Source of the DNA: Sophora flavescens
Taxonomy: Eukaryota > Streptophyta > Magnoliopsida > Fabales > Fabaceae
DNA: 64,000 nt
NCBI GenBank assembly: GCA_030762895.1
Contig: CM061068.1
Coordinates: 152,416,811-152,480,810 of the forward strand
Reading direction: 5' to 3'
Shown: piece by piece, positions 23,791-34,700 of the stretch
Layout of the letters: every line of letters starts with the position of its first letter
Position numbering within the stretch: the stretch's first letter is position 1
The notes under the pieces: generated by a model
Seen by the model: only the letters and a program-made list of their open reading frames with translations
What the model was told of the DNA's origin: nothing
Databases searched by the model: none
Made by a program: the position numbers and the translations under genes

Positions 23791-24763
23791 TATTACTTTG
23801 CCTATCCTTTCATTTGCATATCTTTCTCGCGGAGATCAAAGAGCCAAAAACAAAGAAGATTTTTTTTTTTTTCCTGTTGTTTATGTGTTTTCATTCATTA
23901 ATTGATCAATAAATGCCACCTTCCCAACTCCCAAATACTAAAAGAAAAGTTGTCCGCTTTCCAAGTATCTGTTTTGTAACAGAAACAGAAAAGTTATCCG
24001 CTTTCACATAACATGCTTTTAAGATTTTATGGTTTTAGAAATAATTATAAAAGTGTCAATTTATTTAATTTATTTTGATTCTGTCTCCAAACAGTGAAAA
24101 TAGAAATAAGTTGTGTGTTTCAGTAAAAATCGAAAAGAAATTAAAATAAGGTGATAATTTTATAATTATTTTTGAAAATAGGAAACGAAAACAGTTCTGG
24201 AAACAAAGCAAACCTTTAGCAACCCAAAATTGATTTTAAGTGAAGGGAAAGTGAGTTCTTGGAATTGATAGTTTGTTTACAAAATTACAAAAAAAAAATT
24301 GAAAAAAATTTGATTATGAGTTAGGTATAATTAATTGTAATAGAAGCAAGAATTTCTAACATTTTTATACATCAAAAATGATTTTGTTTTATCATTCAAA
24401 CAATATCAATTCTTTTAAACTTATTTTTAAATATTATTACTAAATACAAACCAAATTTTTTAGCTTCGATTTTTTAAAAATCCATTTCTTTAAATCGATT
24501 CCTTTCAAATTAATTGTATAAAAATTTAAAACAAGCCGACCTAAATGATATATTAGTTGCATTTAACCCAGAGAAACTAGATATGTTTCTATTTTTTTTA
24601 TAATTTTTTATACTTTCTAAGGAAAATAAAATATTGAAAAGTTAAAATTAATTAATTTTTATAAATATAATGCGTGACATGTCATGTAAGGAAGATTTAC
24701 GCGAAGTATATACCATTTTTTTCGTTATCTCTTAAACTAATTGAATTATTTAACTATTTTTAA
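23791..24763. other. Gene-free, AT-rich upstream DNA of the kinase gene
   Basis: No ORF or clear repeat is visible. Its first few hundred bases should contain the kinase promoter, but I cannot point to a convincing TATA box. Confidence 0.4.
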
Positions 24764-24956
24764 TTAGAATTTAATTGGTATGTGATCTCAGTATAAAGTT
24801 TTTTATACTATCAATCAATCATAAAACATGATATTAATGACTTTTAAGGTGATTTGGATAAGAATCAAATATTTTCAATGATGTGACAATTTATTATTGG
24901 TTGACAGTATAAAAAATCTTTACACTGACAGTATATACCAATTAAACTCTTATAAT
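24764..24956. mobile_element. Short MITE
   Basis: The arms TTTAATTGGTATGTGATCTC and TATATACCAATTAAA form an inverted repeat with further pairing (TTTTTTATACTATCAA with TTGACAGTATAAAAAA). No TSD was resolved. Confidence 0.5.
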
Positions 24957-24989
24957 TAATTACAAATTCATAAGAGTATCTCAAACACT

Positions 24990-25880
24990 GCTTTTTGACC
25001 AAACTGGGTTCCTTTTAGAAACTATTAACCAGTTTAGGGTTATTCTGAAACTATTTATCAATGGGGGTCCTTTTGGACACGTGGCATTTTTTTTTTCACT
25101 CTGACGGGTCAAAGGTGCCGGTCAGACTGGCGTCTACACTTTTTTAAAAAAAAAAAGACAAAATATGCCCTACAGTGCCACGTGGCGCACTGCAAGGGGA
25201 GGCGCCACTGCGGAGTGCGTCACGTGGCGCTGCAAGACCCCCCGGCCGCCCACAAACACAATCAACCCCGTCGCAGGCGCCCCCCCCCCCCCCCCCGCCA
25301 CACACACACACAAACGAAGAGCAGCTTCCTCCCCCATCAGTTCCTCCTCTATAAATAGTCCTTAATAGGAAATTTTATTTATCACTTATGATATTATTTG
25401 TTACTTGTCATTAAAGTATTTTTTTTATTGTCTCTTATTGTTTTAAATAGATACTTTATCATTAATATCATCGTTACTACATATACTTATAGTATTTTTT
25501 TTTGTAGCGGTGTTCCTTTAAAATTGCATGTGACTTTATTTTAATTCTTATAAGGTAAATTTTTTTTTACTACTGTAATAATTGATGAATATTTAATGGT
25601 GTAAATTGTTATTGCTATTATTTTTTTATGCCTCATGTGATATTATATGCTACTCGTTATTACGGGTTTTTTTATATTGTCTCTTGTTGTTTTAAATAGA
25701 TACTTTATCATTAATGTCATCGTTACTCCCTATACTTATAGTATTTATTTTTTTTGTAGCGGTGTTCCTTTAAAATTGCATGTGACTTTATTTTAATTCT
25801 TATAAGGTAATTTTTTTTACTACTGTAATAATTGATGAATATTTATTGGTGTAAATTGTTAAAAATTTATTGCCTCGTGT
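24990..25880. repeat. Left terminal inverted repeat of the MULE
   Basis: The outer part holds T and A runs, CACGTGGC motifs (25179-25220) and a GC-rich block with a run of C at 25280. The inner part is a tandem pair of a ~225-bp unit starting near 25410 and 25650. The unit contains TTGTCTCTTRTTGTTTTAAA and TTGCATGTGACTTTATTTTA. The matching right arm is at 32780-33683. Confidence 0.8.
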
Positions 25881-26200
25881 AATATTATTTAATACTTTCT
25901 TTTAATTATTAAGTTTATTTTTTTATTATAATATAACGGTAATATTACTTTTATTAGTATCGGTATTTATTATTAGTAATTGGTAATTAATTTTATTTTG
26001 TAATATTATTATTAATAGTGATATTATTGTGTTATATTAATGTTATTTTTAAGTTTACATATTTAATATTAAATATGATGTTAATATTATTAATACCATT
26101 ATTTATATTTGTTGTTGTGTATTTTTAATATTGTTATTATTAGAACTTGTAAATTTATGGATTATTTTTATATATTTGATATTATTGTAGGGCAGACATC

Positions 26201-29054
26201 ATGAGCCAAGTTGCAGTATTTGTATACTCGAACGGGAGAGTCTTCGATGGACCAGAAGGAATTACATTTGAAGGGGACCAAGAAATTGTGCAAATAAAAC
26301 ATTACATCCGGTATGAGCGTTTGAGGGCAAAGATTCACTCGAATTTGAAGCTGCAACCAAATCAATCAGTTTCAAAAATTGTGACAAGATATATGATATG
26401 TGGCAACCCGGTGAAATATATGCTTGTTGAAATTGCTGATGATCGAGATGTGGAGTGCATGCTGAATGGTTTAATCCAAAATCCCTGGATGTCGACACTT
26501 GAGTTGTACGTTGATGTTAATGTTGCGGGCACTTCTGCATTCCCTGTGCCGTCATTGGGTAGTAATTTCGAGCAGCGGAATGTGCCGGTAAACCTTGAGT
26601 CAAATGCAGATGACGAAGATGAAGATTGGGCAAGCGAGATGGAGGATGAGTTAGATGAAGATGATGATGAAGATGATATACCAACATCAGGTTCATCGGA
26701 CACCGAGGAGGAGGTTGAACAGGGTTCCAACATAGTTTTGTCCGCATTGGCGTCACCTGGAATTGTTGCAGCTCCGGTTTCATCGATGGCTCCTGGTGGT
26801 TTTGTTACGCATCAAGCTGGTTGGTTTCCTCCAACAATTAATAATTTTATTCCAACATCATTATTATTATTTTTTATTTGTATAAATATTATTATTTTTA
26901 CTCTAATTGGCAATTTATTCATTTTTACTCACTTATAGGTCAATCACATGGTGCATTTTTCAACTCATCTCCCCATTATAATTATATAAACTGGGAACAT
27001 CCTTATCAGGAGATAGAATTTGAAGGCGTAGATGTTCCGAGATCGTGGAAAGTGGGTCAGGAATTGTATGTTGGCTTGAGATTTGATACTAAACAGGAGG
27101 TTCAAATGGATGTTAAACATTATTCCATGAACGTTCATTAGGATTTCAAAGTTGTTGAATCTAAATCAACCAAGTATTATGTCCAGTGTTCAAATCATTT
27201 GACAGGATGCCCATGGAGGCTGAGGGCTATCTTGTCGAAAAGTCACTAAAGTGGGAGGTTACAAAGTGGGGCGGTCAACATAATTGTGTGAATCGAATGT
27301 TGTCGCAAGACCACACAAAACTGGATTCTAACTTCGTATGCTCGTGCATACTAGGTACGATGATTACTAGTATGATAATTGTTTTTATTGTTAATTCTAA
27401 GTGTAATCTAACTTTATATTTAAATCGACTTCCTAGGTATGGTCCGAGAAGCGCCATCGGTGACTATCGCTTTGATACGCAAAAGAATTCTAAGTACTTA
27501 CGGGTACAAGATATCTTCTGAGAAAAGCATGGAAAGCCAAACAAAAGGCCATAGTGAATGTATTTGGAGATTGGGATGAATCATATGCCATGCTACCTAG
27601 ATGGTTACAACATATGCAGTTGTTTTCACCAGATTCATTTTACAAGATCGAGACCAACCTATATGTGGTGGGCAACAGTGTGAACAACCAATATCGCACG
27701 TTTCATCGTGTTTTCTGGACGTTTAGACAATGTTGTGATGCATTTAATCACTGCAAACCAATAATACAGGTTGATGGCACATTTCTGTATGGTAAGTATC
27801 GTGGCACACTATTGATTGCCACATCACAGGATGGAAACAGTCATTTACTGCCGCTTGCTTTTGCTGTTGTGGAAGGAGAAACTTTAGATGCGTGGTCTTG
27901 GTTTTTGGGATTAATCCAGGAACATGTTACCAATAAGACCAGTATATGTCTGATCTCCGATCGGCACCAAAGCATTAAATCAGCCGTTTCGAATCCTCAC
28001 CTAGGTTGGCAACCTCCAAATGCTTATCATGTATACTGTATTCGACATATTGCCAGTAATTTCAACCAGAGATTCAAGAATAAAAAGTTGAAGGAGGAAC
28101 TGATGACTCTAGGTATGTCTTTTTCAAATTACATAATTTTTGTATTTATATTTTCTTTAATAATATGGCGACCTAAATAAGTTAACGTTTTTGTATAGGG
28201 TACACCGCATGCAAGATAAACTTCGATCGGAAGCTTGAGAAATTCCCTGAAACCAGTCCTGAAATACAAAGGTGGATTGATGGCATTAGGAAGGAGAAAT
28301 GGTCATCAAGCCGATGATGGTGGTCGTCGATTTGGACACATGACAACCAATTTGTCGAATGCATGAATAAAATTTTAAAGGGTGATAGGAATCGCCAATC
28401 ACCGCTTTGGTTAAGTATTCATATGGTGGGATCATCGAGTATTTTGTTCAGCTGGGGTGTGGAAGCAAGAGGCAAGCTTAGTTCCGGTCACCGATATTCG
28501 ACAAGGCAATGAAGAAGCTCTTGAAACATCAACAAGATGCTTCTACTCATCGAGTCCGCCGATATGACACCCCAGAATCTACGATTCGAGGTCGAAGAGG
28601 CTTTCAATCCGGTCACCCCAGAGAGGGGTCATTGTTGGAGGGTTAACTAACAAACTAAATATTGTCAGTGTGGAAACTTTCAAGCATATCATTTGCCATG
28701 TTCACATGTCATTGCTGCTTGTGCGGCCATGATGCTCGACCATGATCAGTATGTCAACGATGTTTACAAATGGCACAGTATCATTAATGTTTACGCTGCC
28801 CAGTGGTTTCCAATCGGAAATGAGGAAGAAATACCCGAGATACAACAACCTTGACCTTAGTTCCGGATGTGTCGATGCTACACCCGAAAGGGAGACCCAA
28901 GTCAACCCACATTCGTAATGAGATGGACTGGGTAGAGTCACAACCGACCCAATGATGTGGATTGTGTAGGTCTCAGGGTCATAACCGGCGCCACTGCCCT
29001 CAACGAGCTGGAGGATCAGGAAGTGGAGGAGTTGGTATGGAAGAAAATATTTAG
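26201..29054 (+). pseudogene. MURA (MuDR-type) transposase, degraded
   Basis: Reading order: an N-terminal PB1-like region (from MSQVAVFVYSNG) with an acidic stretch near residue 140-165; an intron ending at 26938; a DNA-binding region (KVGQELYVGLRF, YVQCSNHLTGCPWRLRA); then the MULE catalytic domain with IQVDGTFLYGKYRG (first Asp) and LISDRHQSIKSAV (second Asp). A SWIM zinc finger follows (CQCGNFQAYHLPCSH near 28670), then a CCHC knuckle (CGLCRSQGHNRRHC near 28965). Damage includes a TAG near 27139, frameshifts near 27235, 27520 and 28310, and stops near 28316, 28646, 28852 and 28954. It would have cut and joined DNA at the terminal repeats when intact. Confidence 0.85.
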
Positions 29055-29337
29055 ATTACACCCTATTATGTATGCTTTCCAATGCTTTGTTTTGCCACAG
29101 TCAAATGTTACGGCATATAATTAGTATGTTTTGTTATAATAATAAATGGCTGTAATTTCAAGATGAAACAAAAACATAACGAAACAAAATATCAAGTTAC
29201 TCCACTAAATACAAAATTGGTATAAATGTCCGTTAGGTACAAAATATCAATTAGATAATATTCTACATAATTACAATGCAACTGTAAGGTGACTACTGAG
29301 CATGATCACCATCATGCTAAAAGGGAGACAAGATGCA
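29055..29337. other. Spacer between the two convergent MULE genes
   Basis: The AT-rich spacer of 280 bp has no gene. The 3' ends of the transposase and the plant-mobile-domain gene face each other across it. Confidence 0.5.
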
Positions 29338-31642
29338 CTATCGTTGTTTATCCCGAGCCTCACGACGTGGATTTCTTCTGACATTGGGTTCAACTTGAAT
29401 TAGCTCTTCACTTGCTGAGCTAGAGTCTAAAACTGTGGAGAAGTCGACGTTCAAGTCAATACCCATACCAACGTATCCAGGAGAGTATATTGGGGTGTTT
29501 TGTATTTGCTCAATCATGGGATTGGGTACTCCTGGTGTGTTAGCAGTCGGGTGATATGCGGGTGGTGTGAAGAACAAATTGGGTGAATTTGGATGCATAG
29601 GGGAATGAGTATGCATGGACGATGAGGAATGGGCAGGCATGGACAATGGTCCTGCCATATCAGTATGAAAATACGTTGGAGCGGGTTCCTGTGAAAAGTC
29701 AAGACCCTGGGTGGGCGCATAATAATATCCTTCTCCACGTCCTGGCATAGGCGGTGTGTAGAAATTATGTTGTTCCAGACGCTGTCTTCTCCTACCAAGA
29801 GACTGACCCTCCACTATTGCTGCTGGCACGCATGCGAACGGAGGAATCGGTTCTACGGCTTGTGTGAGAGGTACAGCTGAGACAGTAGGTATAGTGATGC
29901 TATCCGCCTCATCCGAAGCTGCCATAATAGCCGCAAGCTCTTGATTAAGTTCACCAAACGTGAACTCTGGTTGACCCTTGGGAGTACTTAAGTAGTACAA
30001 TCGCTCCATCCCATCAGCCTACAGCAAGGTTAATAACTATTAACAATAATTTATCAAAGTATAATTCAACCAAAAAAACAATATGCTGGGAAACCATAAC
30101 GTTACTGAATATCCTCTGAGTGCACCTTCCCTGCCAACCCATCATCGTGTCCTACGCAAGTACCACCGCATATACTCTGATTGCTTATTTAGGAGACCAA
30201 TCTATGGTTGATTATGACAAATCACCTTCATGTGTCTATCATTCCATAAACTAATATCATCATCCAACATGAGTGGCCAATTCTCAGATTGTTTGCCCCT
30301 AAGTGACAGATCATGCCGATTTTCTGGTTGGGCAGGTTCATTGGGTATATGTTGCTGCAGGTCGAATTGACGCATCACACGATCTGGTTGAACCCACTCG
30401 ACAATGTTGAAGCATATCAAAGGAAGAACAACCCTCCATAAGTACGTGACTTCTAGACAGACCATGGGTAGTGTTGGCATCATCATGTCGTCGTAGGGAC
30501 ACCAGATTATCTACCAACATAGAACAAATTAATGCAATTACATTCATAAGATAGAAACAACATAAATAATACAAAACATTCACAAAACATTCCTAATTTT
30601 TATTTAAATTGAAAATTTATACTTACATCGTGATGCTTCATTTTGTCAAAACGGTCACGATAATACGTCAGGTGGTGCATCTGCCTGTTATAAGTAACCC
30701 CTGAACGCCACCTATCATTGTTTTAAAAAAGGATTATCACATCAAGTATATGCTACAAACAATGAGGGCATTACGAATTTTACATGCTACTTACCATGTA
30801 CCATATGGTGTACCGAAATATCGTTGGTCAATCACGATCTGTGGAGCAATGGAAGGCATCCTTTCCCATGCCCATATTTGAACCAACGACATGAACCCGC
30901 AAATATCCTTCTTTTCATAATTCGTAGACTTGCACAATTCTCGATAAAAGTAACCCAATACAGTCGAACCCCAGCTATACTGACCTGTTACTTCAAAATT
31001 CTCCAATAGTGGAAGATATCTCGGTGATACATATGAACCAGAGTGATCCGAGAGCAATAGGTTCCCTATCAACATGAGTATATATGCTCATGTATATACA
31101 ACCCTCCACCATTGATTATCCACCCATTGAGAGAAGTGCCCAAAATGATCTTCCAGCCACTTTAACTTTATTCTTGATCCTTTCATGTCAGAAACGCTAG
31201 GAACTCTGCCTAGCATTTCACCGACATATTGGTTCCAATGTATATGAGTTACACCAATAACAGCGGGACCGTTAATGCGTAGTCCACAGAGAATAGCAAC
31301 ATCCTGCAGTGTGATGGTGCATTCTCCCCACGGCATGTGAAAGGTATGTATCTCGGGTCTCCATCGCTCAACAAGTGCAGTAATCAAATTATGATCAAGC
31401 TGGGTTATATTTACTTGGGCTACCCCCAAGAAACCGGCTATTTGAAGATTTGCTTTGACAGACTCTGGGAGATCCATAACAGCAGGATTAAATGCCAGTC
31501 CACGTCGAGCTCTGAGAACTCGATCGGGTGATCCATTCCATACATGCTGGGAAACATGTTTTTCTTGCAGGTTCAATAGTGAATCATCCACCGGGTCGGG
31601 GTTTACCAATCGTGCCCCTGATTGTGAGCTAGATGATGCCAT
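29338..31642 (-). pseudogene. Plant mobile domain (PMD, MAIN-like) gene carried by the MULE
   Basis: The start is the ATG at 31642 (MASSSSQS). The PMD is recognisable from ALVERWRPEIHTFHMPWGE, ITLQDVAILCGLR and VDNQWW, then YLPLLENF, YSWGSTVLGYFYREL and LVQIWAWERM. A small exon with HHLTYYRDRFD (about 30720-30627) and another with LICFNIVEWVQPDRVMRQF follow, and a Pro/Ser-rich tail ends at 29338. Exon joins at 30794, 30627 and about 30510 are good GT/AG candidates. The frame is stopped at 31088 (TGA where an Arg CGA is expected), near 30202 and near 30152. PMD genes in Mutator elements are known; the cellular relatives MAIN and MAIL1 act in silencing. Confidence 0.82.
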
Positions 31643-31832
31643 ATCTATCACCTGACATTAAAATAAATGTTACAATTATATAATAAAATCTATTGAGTTG
31701 TATAATTAAGGAAAATTATAGCATCAATTAAGCCCCAATAAATACTGACATTGATGATAAATTTAATTAAAGTATATATTTAAAACAACAAGAAGCAATA
31801 AAAAAATACCAGTAATAACGAGTATCAAATAA

Positions 31833-32779
31833 TAGGAGTGTTCATCAACCGATCCAAACCAATTCAAACCGCTAAATCCGAACCAAAAAGCCGAAAACCG
31901 AACAAACCGAAAATCGAAAAAACTGAAAACCGAAAAATCCGCTTTTTTGCATTGGATTGGATCGGATTTTGGATCTCCTAGTGACATCCAATCCAATCCA
32001 AACCGATCTACTATAGACATATATTATTAATTTTGAATTTATAGTATTACTCATACTTAAATATTGTTTTGCATACTTTTATGACCCTAATTCTCTTTAA
32101 TATTTTTGTTTGAATGACATATATGAGATTATTTAGAATAAATGTTAATATCTTGAAGTTATATTTTGCTAAAAGTTTTTATGCATAACATACATATAAT
32201 TGATTGAGTAAACATGAAAAATAGGAAATCAATTAAGTAATTTGAGAAATAATTAGCTATAATTTATTTGTGGCTAGTTTAAGGAAAAAAATAGGATAAG
32301 TGAGAATAGATATAGAGAATTAAAATAAAAGAATATTTAACATAAAAGAGCATGTTAAAAAATATCAACAATTAAATTTTCTCAAACTCCCAATATTTTC
32401 TCAAGCATTCTCTAAAATTTTCCTCACTCTTCATCAAATGAAATAACGATTAATAAGGAACAACTAGTTGCCGGCTTTCATAAAGGTTCTAATAGATAGA
32501 TGTTAAAATAGGTATTATGCACCCGAAACTAGCTCCCTTAAATGAAAATTATATTTTGTCCACTATTAAATAAGTGGTAATGATACTTGACATAAGAAAA
32601 AAAATAAAGGGTGACAAAAACCGAATTATCCAATCCAATCCAAATCGCATTTGATTGGATTGGATCGGATTTTTCTAAGGAAGCATATCGATCCAATCCA
32701 AATCGCACATAGTTTTCATCATTGGATCGGATGATTTTTTAGCTCAAAACCGATCCAATCCAATCCGCAAACACCCCTA
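31833..32779. mobile_element. Non-autonomous hAT element in the MULE right terminal repeat
   Basis: The ends are TAGGAGTGTTC and AAACACCCCTA. The 8-bp flanks TCAAATAA (31825-31832) and GCAAATAA (32780-32787) differ at one base. Subterminal regions consist of CGATCCAATCC/GGATTGGATCGG repeats. No transposase is encoded. Confidence 0.8.
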
Positions 32780-33683
32780 GCAAATAATATCACAGGAGGC
32801 ATAAAAAAATAATAGCAATAACAATTTACACCAATAAATATTCATCAATTATTACAGTAGTAAAAAAAATTTTACCTTATAAGAATTAAAATAAAGTCAC
32901 CTGCAATTTTAAAGGAACACCACTACAAAAAAAAATTATACTATAAGTATAGGGAGTAACGATGACATTAATGATAAAGTATCTATTTAAAACAACAAGA
33001 GGCAATAAAAAAATACCAGTAATAACGAGTAGCAAATAATATCACAAGAGGCATAAAAAAAAATTAATAGCAATAACAATTTACACCAATAAATATTCAT
33101 CAATTATTACAGTAATAAAAAAAATTACCTTATAAGAATTAAAATAAAGTCACCTGCAATTTTATAGGAACACCGCTACAAAAAAAAATTATACTATAAG
33201 TATAGGGAGTAACGATGACATTAATGATAAAGTATCTATTTAAAACAACAAGAGGCAATAAAAAAATACCTTAATAACCAGTAACAAATAATATTACAAG
33301 TAGTAAATAAAATTTCCTACTAAGGATTCTTTATAGAGGAGGAACTAAGGAGGGAGGGAGCTGCTCTTCGTCTGGGGGGGTTGCTTCTTGAAGGCATTCT
33401 GTTGTGGCGGGGGCTGCTACTTGAAGGCATTCTTCTTTGTGGGGGGCGTGTGTTTTGGGGGCACCCCCTGCAGTGCGTCACGTGGCACTGCAGGGCAGGT
33501 TTTGTCTTTTTTTTAAAAAAAAAAATGTAGGCGCCAGTCTGACTGGGGCCTTTGACCCGTCAGAGTGAAAAAAAAAATAAAATATGCCACGTGTCCAAAA
33601 GGACCCCCCATTGGTAAATAGTTTCAGAATAACCCTAAACTGATAAATAGTTTCTAAAAGGAACCAAGTTTGGTCAAAAAGCC
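32780..33683. repeat. Right terminal inverted repeat of the MULE
   Basis: This is the reverse complement of the left arm, with two ~225-bp tandem units (about 32800-33030 and 33040-33260). The GC-rich outer part contains CACGTGGCACTGCAGGGC and the near-palindrome GGCGCCAGTCTGACTGG. The outer 240 bp are present a second time at 34074-34316. Confidence 0.8.
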
Positions 33684-34700
33684 CTCAAACACTAAGAATT
33701 GGTAGTCACATGGTAGCTATGTTAGAGTACAAGTGGGATCCCAATCCCCTGATTTTGTTGCGCCAAAAGTCATGTGACTTTCTCTCTATCTCTCTTATAT
33801 TATTTTCTCTCGTCTTATCTCCCATTTTTCTCTCACATTTTTTCCTCTCAAAATACACTAAAGTCACCCATTGATCTGAGATCTGGATACCATTAGAATA
33901 GAGTAAGGAAGGAAGATATACTCAAAACAGCTTTTAGGACAAGGTATGGACATTATGAGTATTTAGTTATGCCGTTCGGTGTGACTAATGCGCCAGCAGT
34001 GTTCATGGATTATATGAACAGGATATCTAGACCGTTCCTTCATAAGTTTGTTGTTGTATTCATCGACGAGTGTGCGTGTGTGTTTTGGGGGGGCACCCCC
34101 TGCAGTGCGTCACGTGGCATTGCAGGGCAGTTTTTGTCTTTTTTTTTAAAAAAAAAAGTGTAGGCGCCAGTCTGACTGGCGCCTTTGACCCGTCAGAGTG
34201 AAAAAAAATAAAATATGTCACGTGTCCAAAAGGACCCCCCATTGGTAAATAGTTTCAGAATAACCCTAAACTGATAAATAGTTTCTAAAAGGAACCAAGT
34301 TTGGTCAAAAAGCCCTCAAACACTAAGAATTGGTAGTCACATGGTAGCTATGTTAGAGTACAAGTGGGATCCCAATCCCCTGATTTTGTTGCGCCAAAAG
34401 TCATGTGACTTTCTCTCTATATCTCTTATATTATTTTCTCTCGTCTTATCTCCCATTTTTCTCTCACATTTTTCCTCTCAAAATACACTAAAGTCACCCA
34501 TTGATCTGAGATCTGGATACCATTAGATTAGAGTAAGGAAGGAAGATATACTCAAAACAGCTTTTAGGACAAGGTATGGACATTATGAGTATTTAGTTAT
34601 GCCGTTCGGTGTGACTAACGCGCCAGCAGTGTTCATGGATTATATGAACAGGATATCTAGACCGTTCCTTCATAAGTTTGTTGTTGTATTCATCGACGAC
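33447..34700. repeat. ~630-bp tandem duplication across the MULE end and gypsy RT
   Basis: The unit 33447-34073 is repeated at 34074-34700 with very few changes. Each copy contains, in order, the last 240 bp of the MULE, its TSD, unique flank, a MITE-like piece and the first ~200 bp of the gypsy reverse transcriptase. The join at about 34070 runs from CATCGACGAG straight into GTGTGCGTGTGTGTTTTGG. The second copy continues into the rest of the RT gene, so the first RT copy is an orphan. Confidence 0.88.

Larger units (their letters stand above)
24990..33683. mobile_element. 8.7-kb Mutator-like element with long TIRs, MURA and a plant-mobile-domain gene
   Basis: The element begins GCTTTTTGACCAAACTGG and ends in the reverse complement of nearly the same sequence. 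It is flanked by the 10-bp duplication CTCAAACACT (24980-24989 and 33684-33693). The terminal inverted repeats reach roughly 0.9 kb inward and each holds a tandemly repeated ~225-bp unit. Two genes converge inside: a MURA-type transposase (+, 26201-29054) and a plant-mobile-domain gene (-, 31642-29338). Both are broken, so the copy is dead. A hAT MITE has landed in the right repeat. Confidence 0.9.

Noticed and set aside
25165..25365. ORF with Pro-rich run near the poly-C tract
   Set aside because: It lies in the MULE terminal repeat and stems from the GC-rich block and the C run.
26362..26733. Antisense ORF with poly-Ser tract
   Set aside because: It is the reverse of the acidic Asp/Glu stretch of the MURA exon and has no family features of its own.
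30824..31655. Plus-strand ORFs opposite the PMD gene
   Set aside because: They are shadows of the minus-strand PMD exons, which show clear domain motifs.
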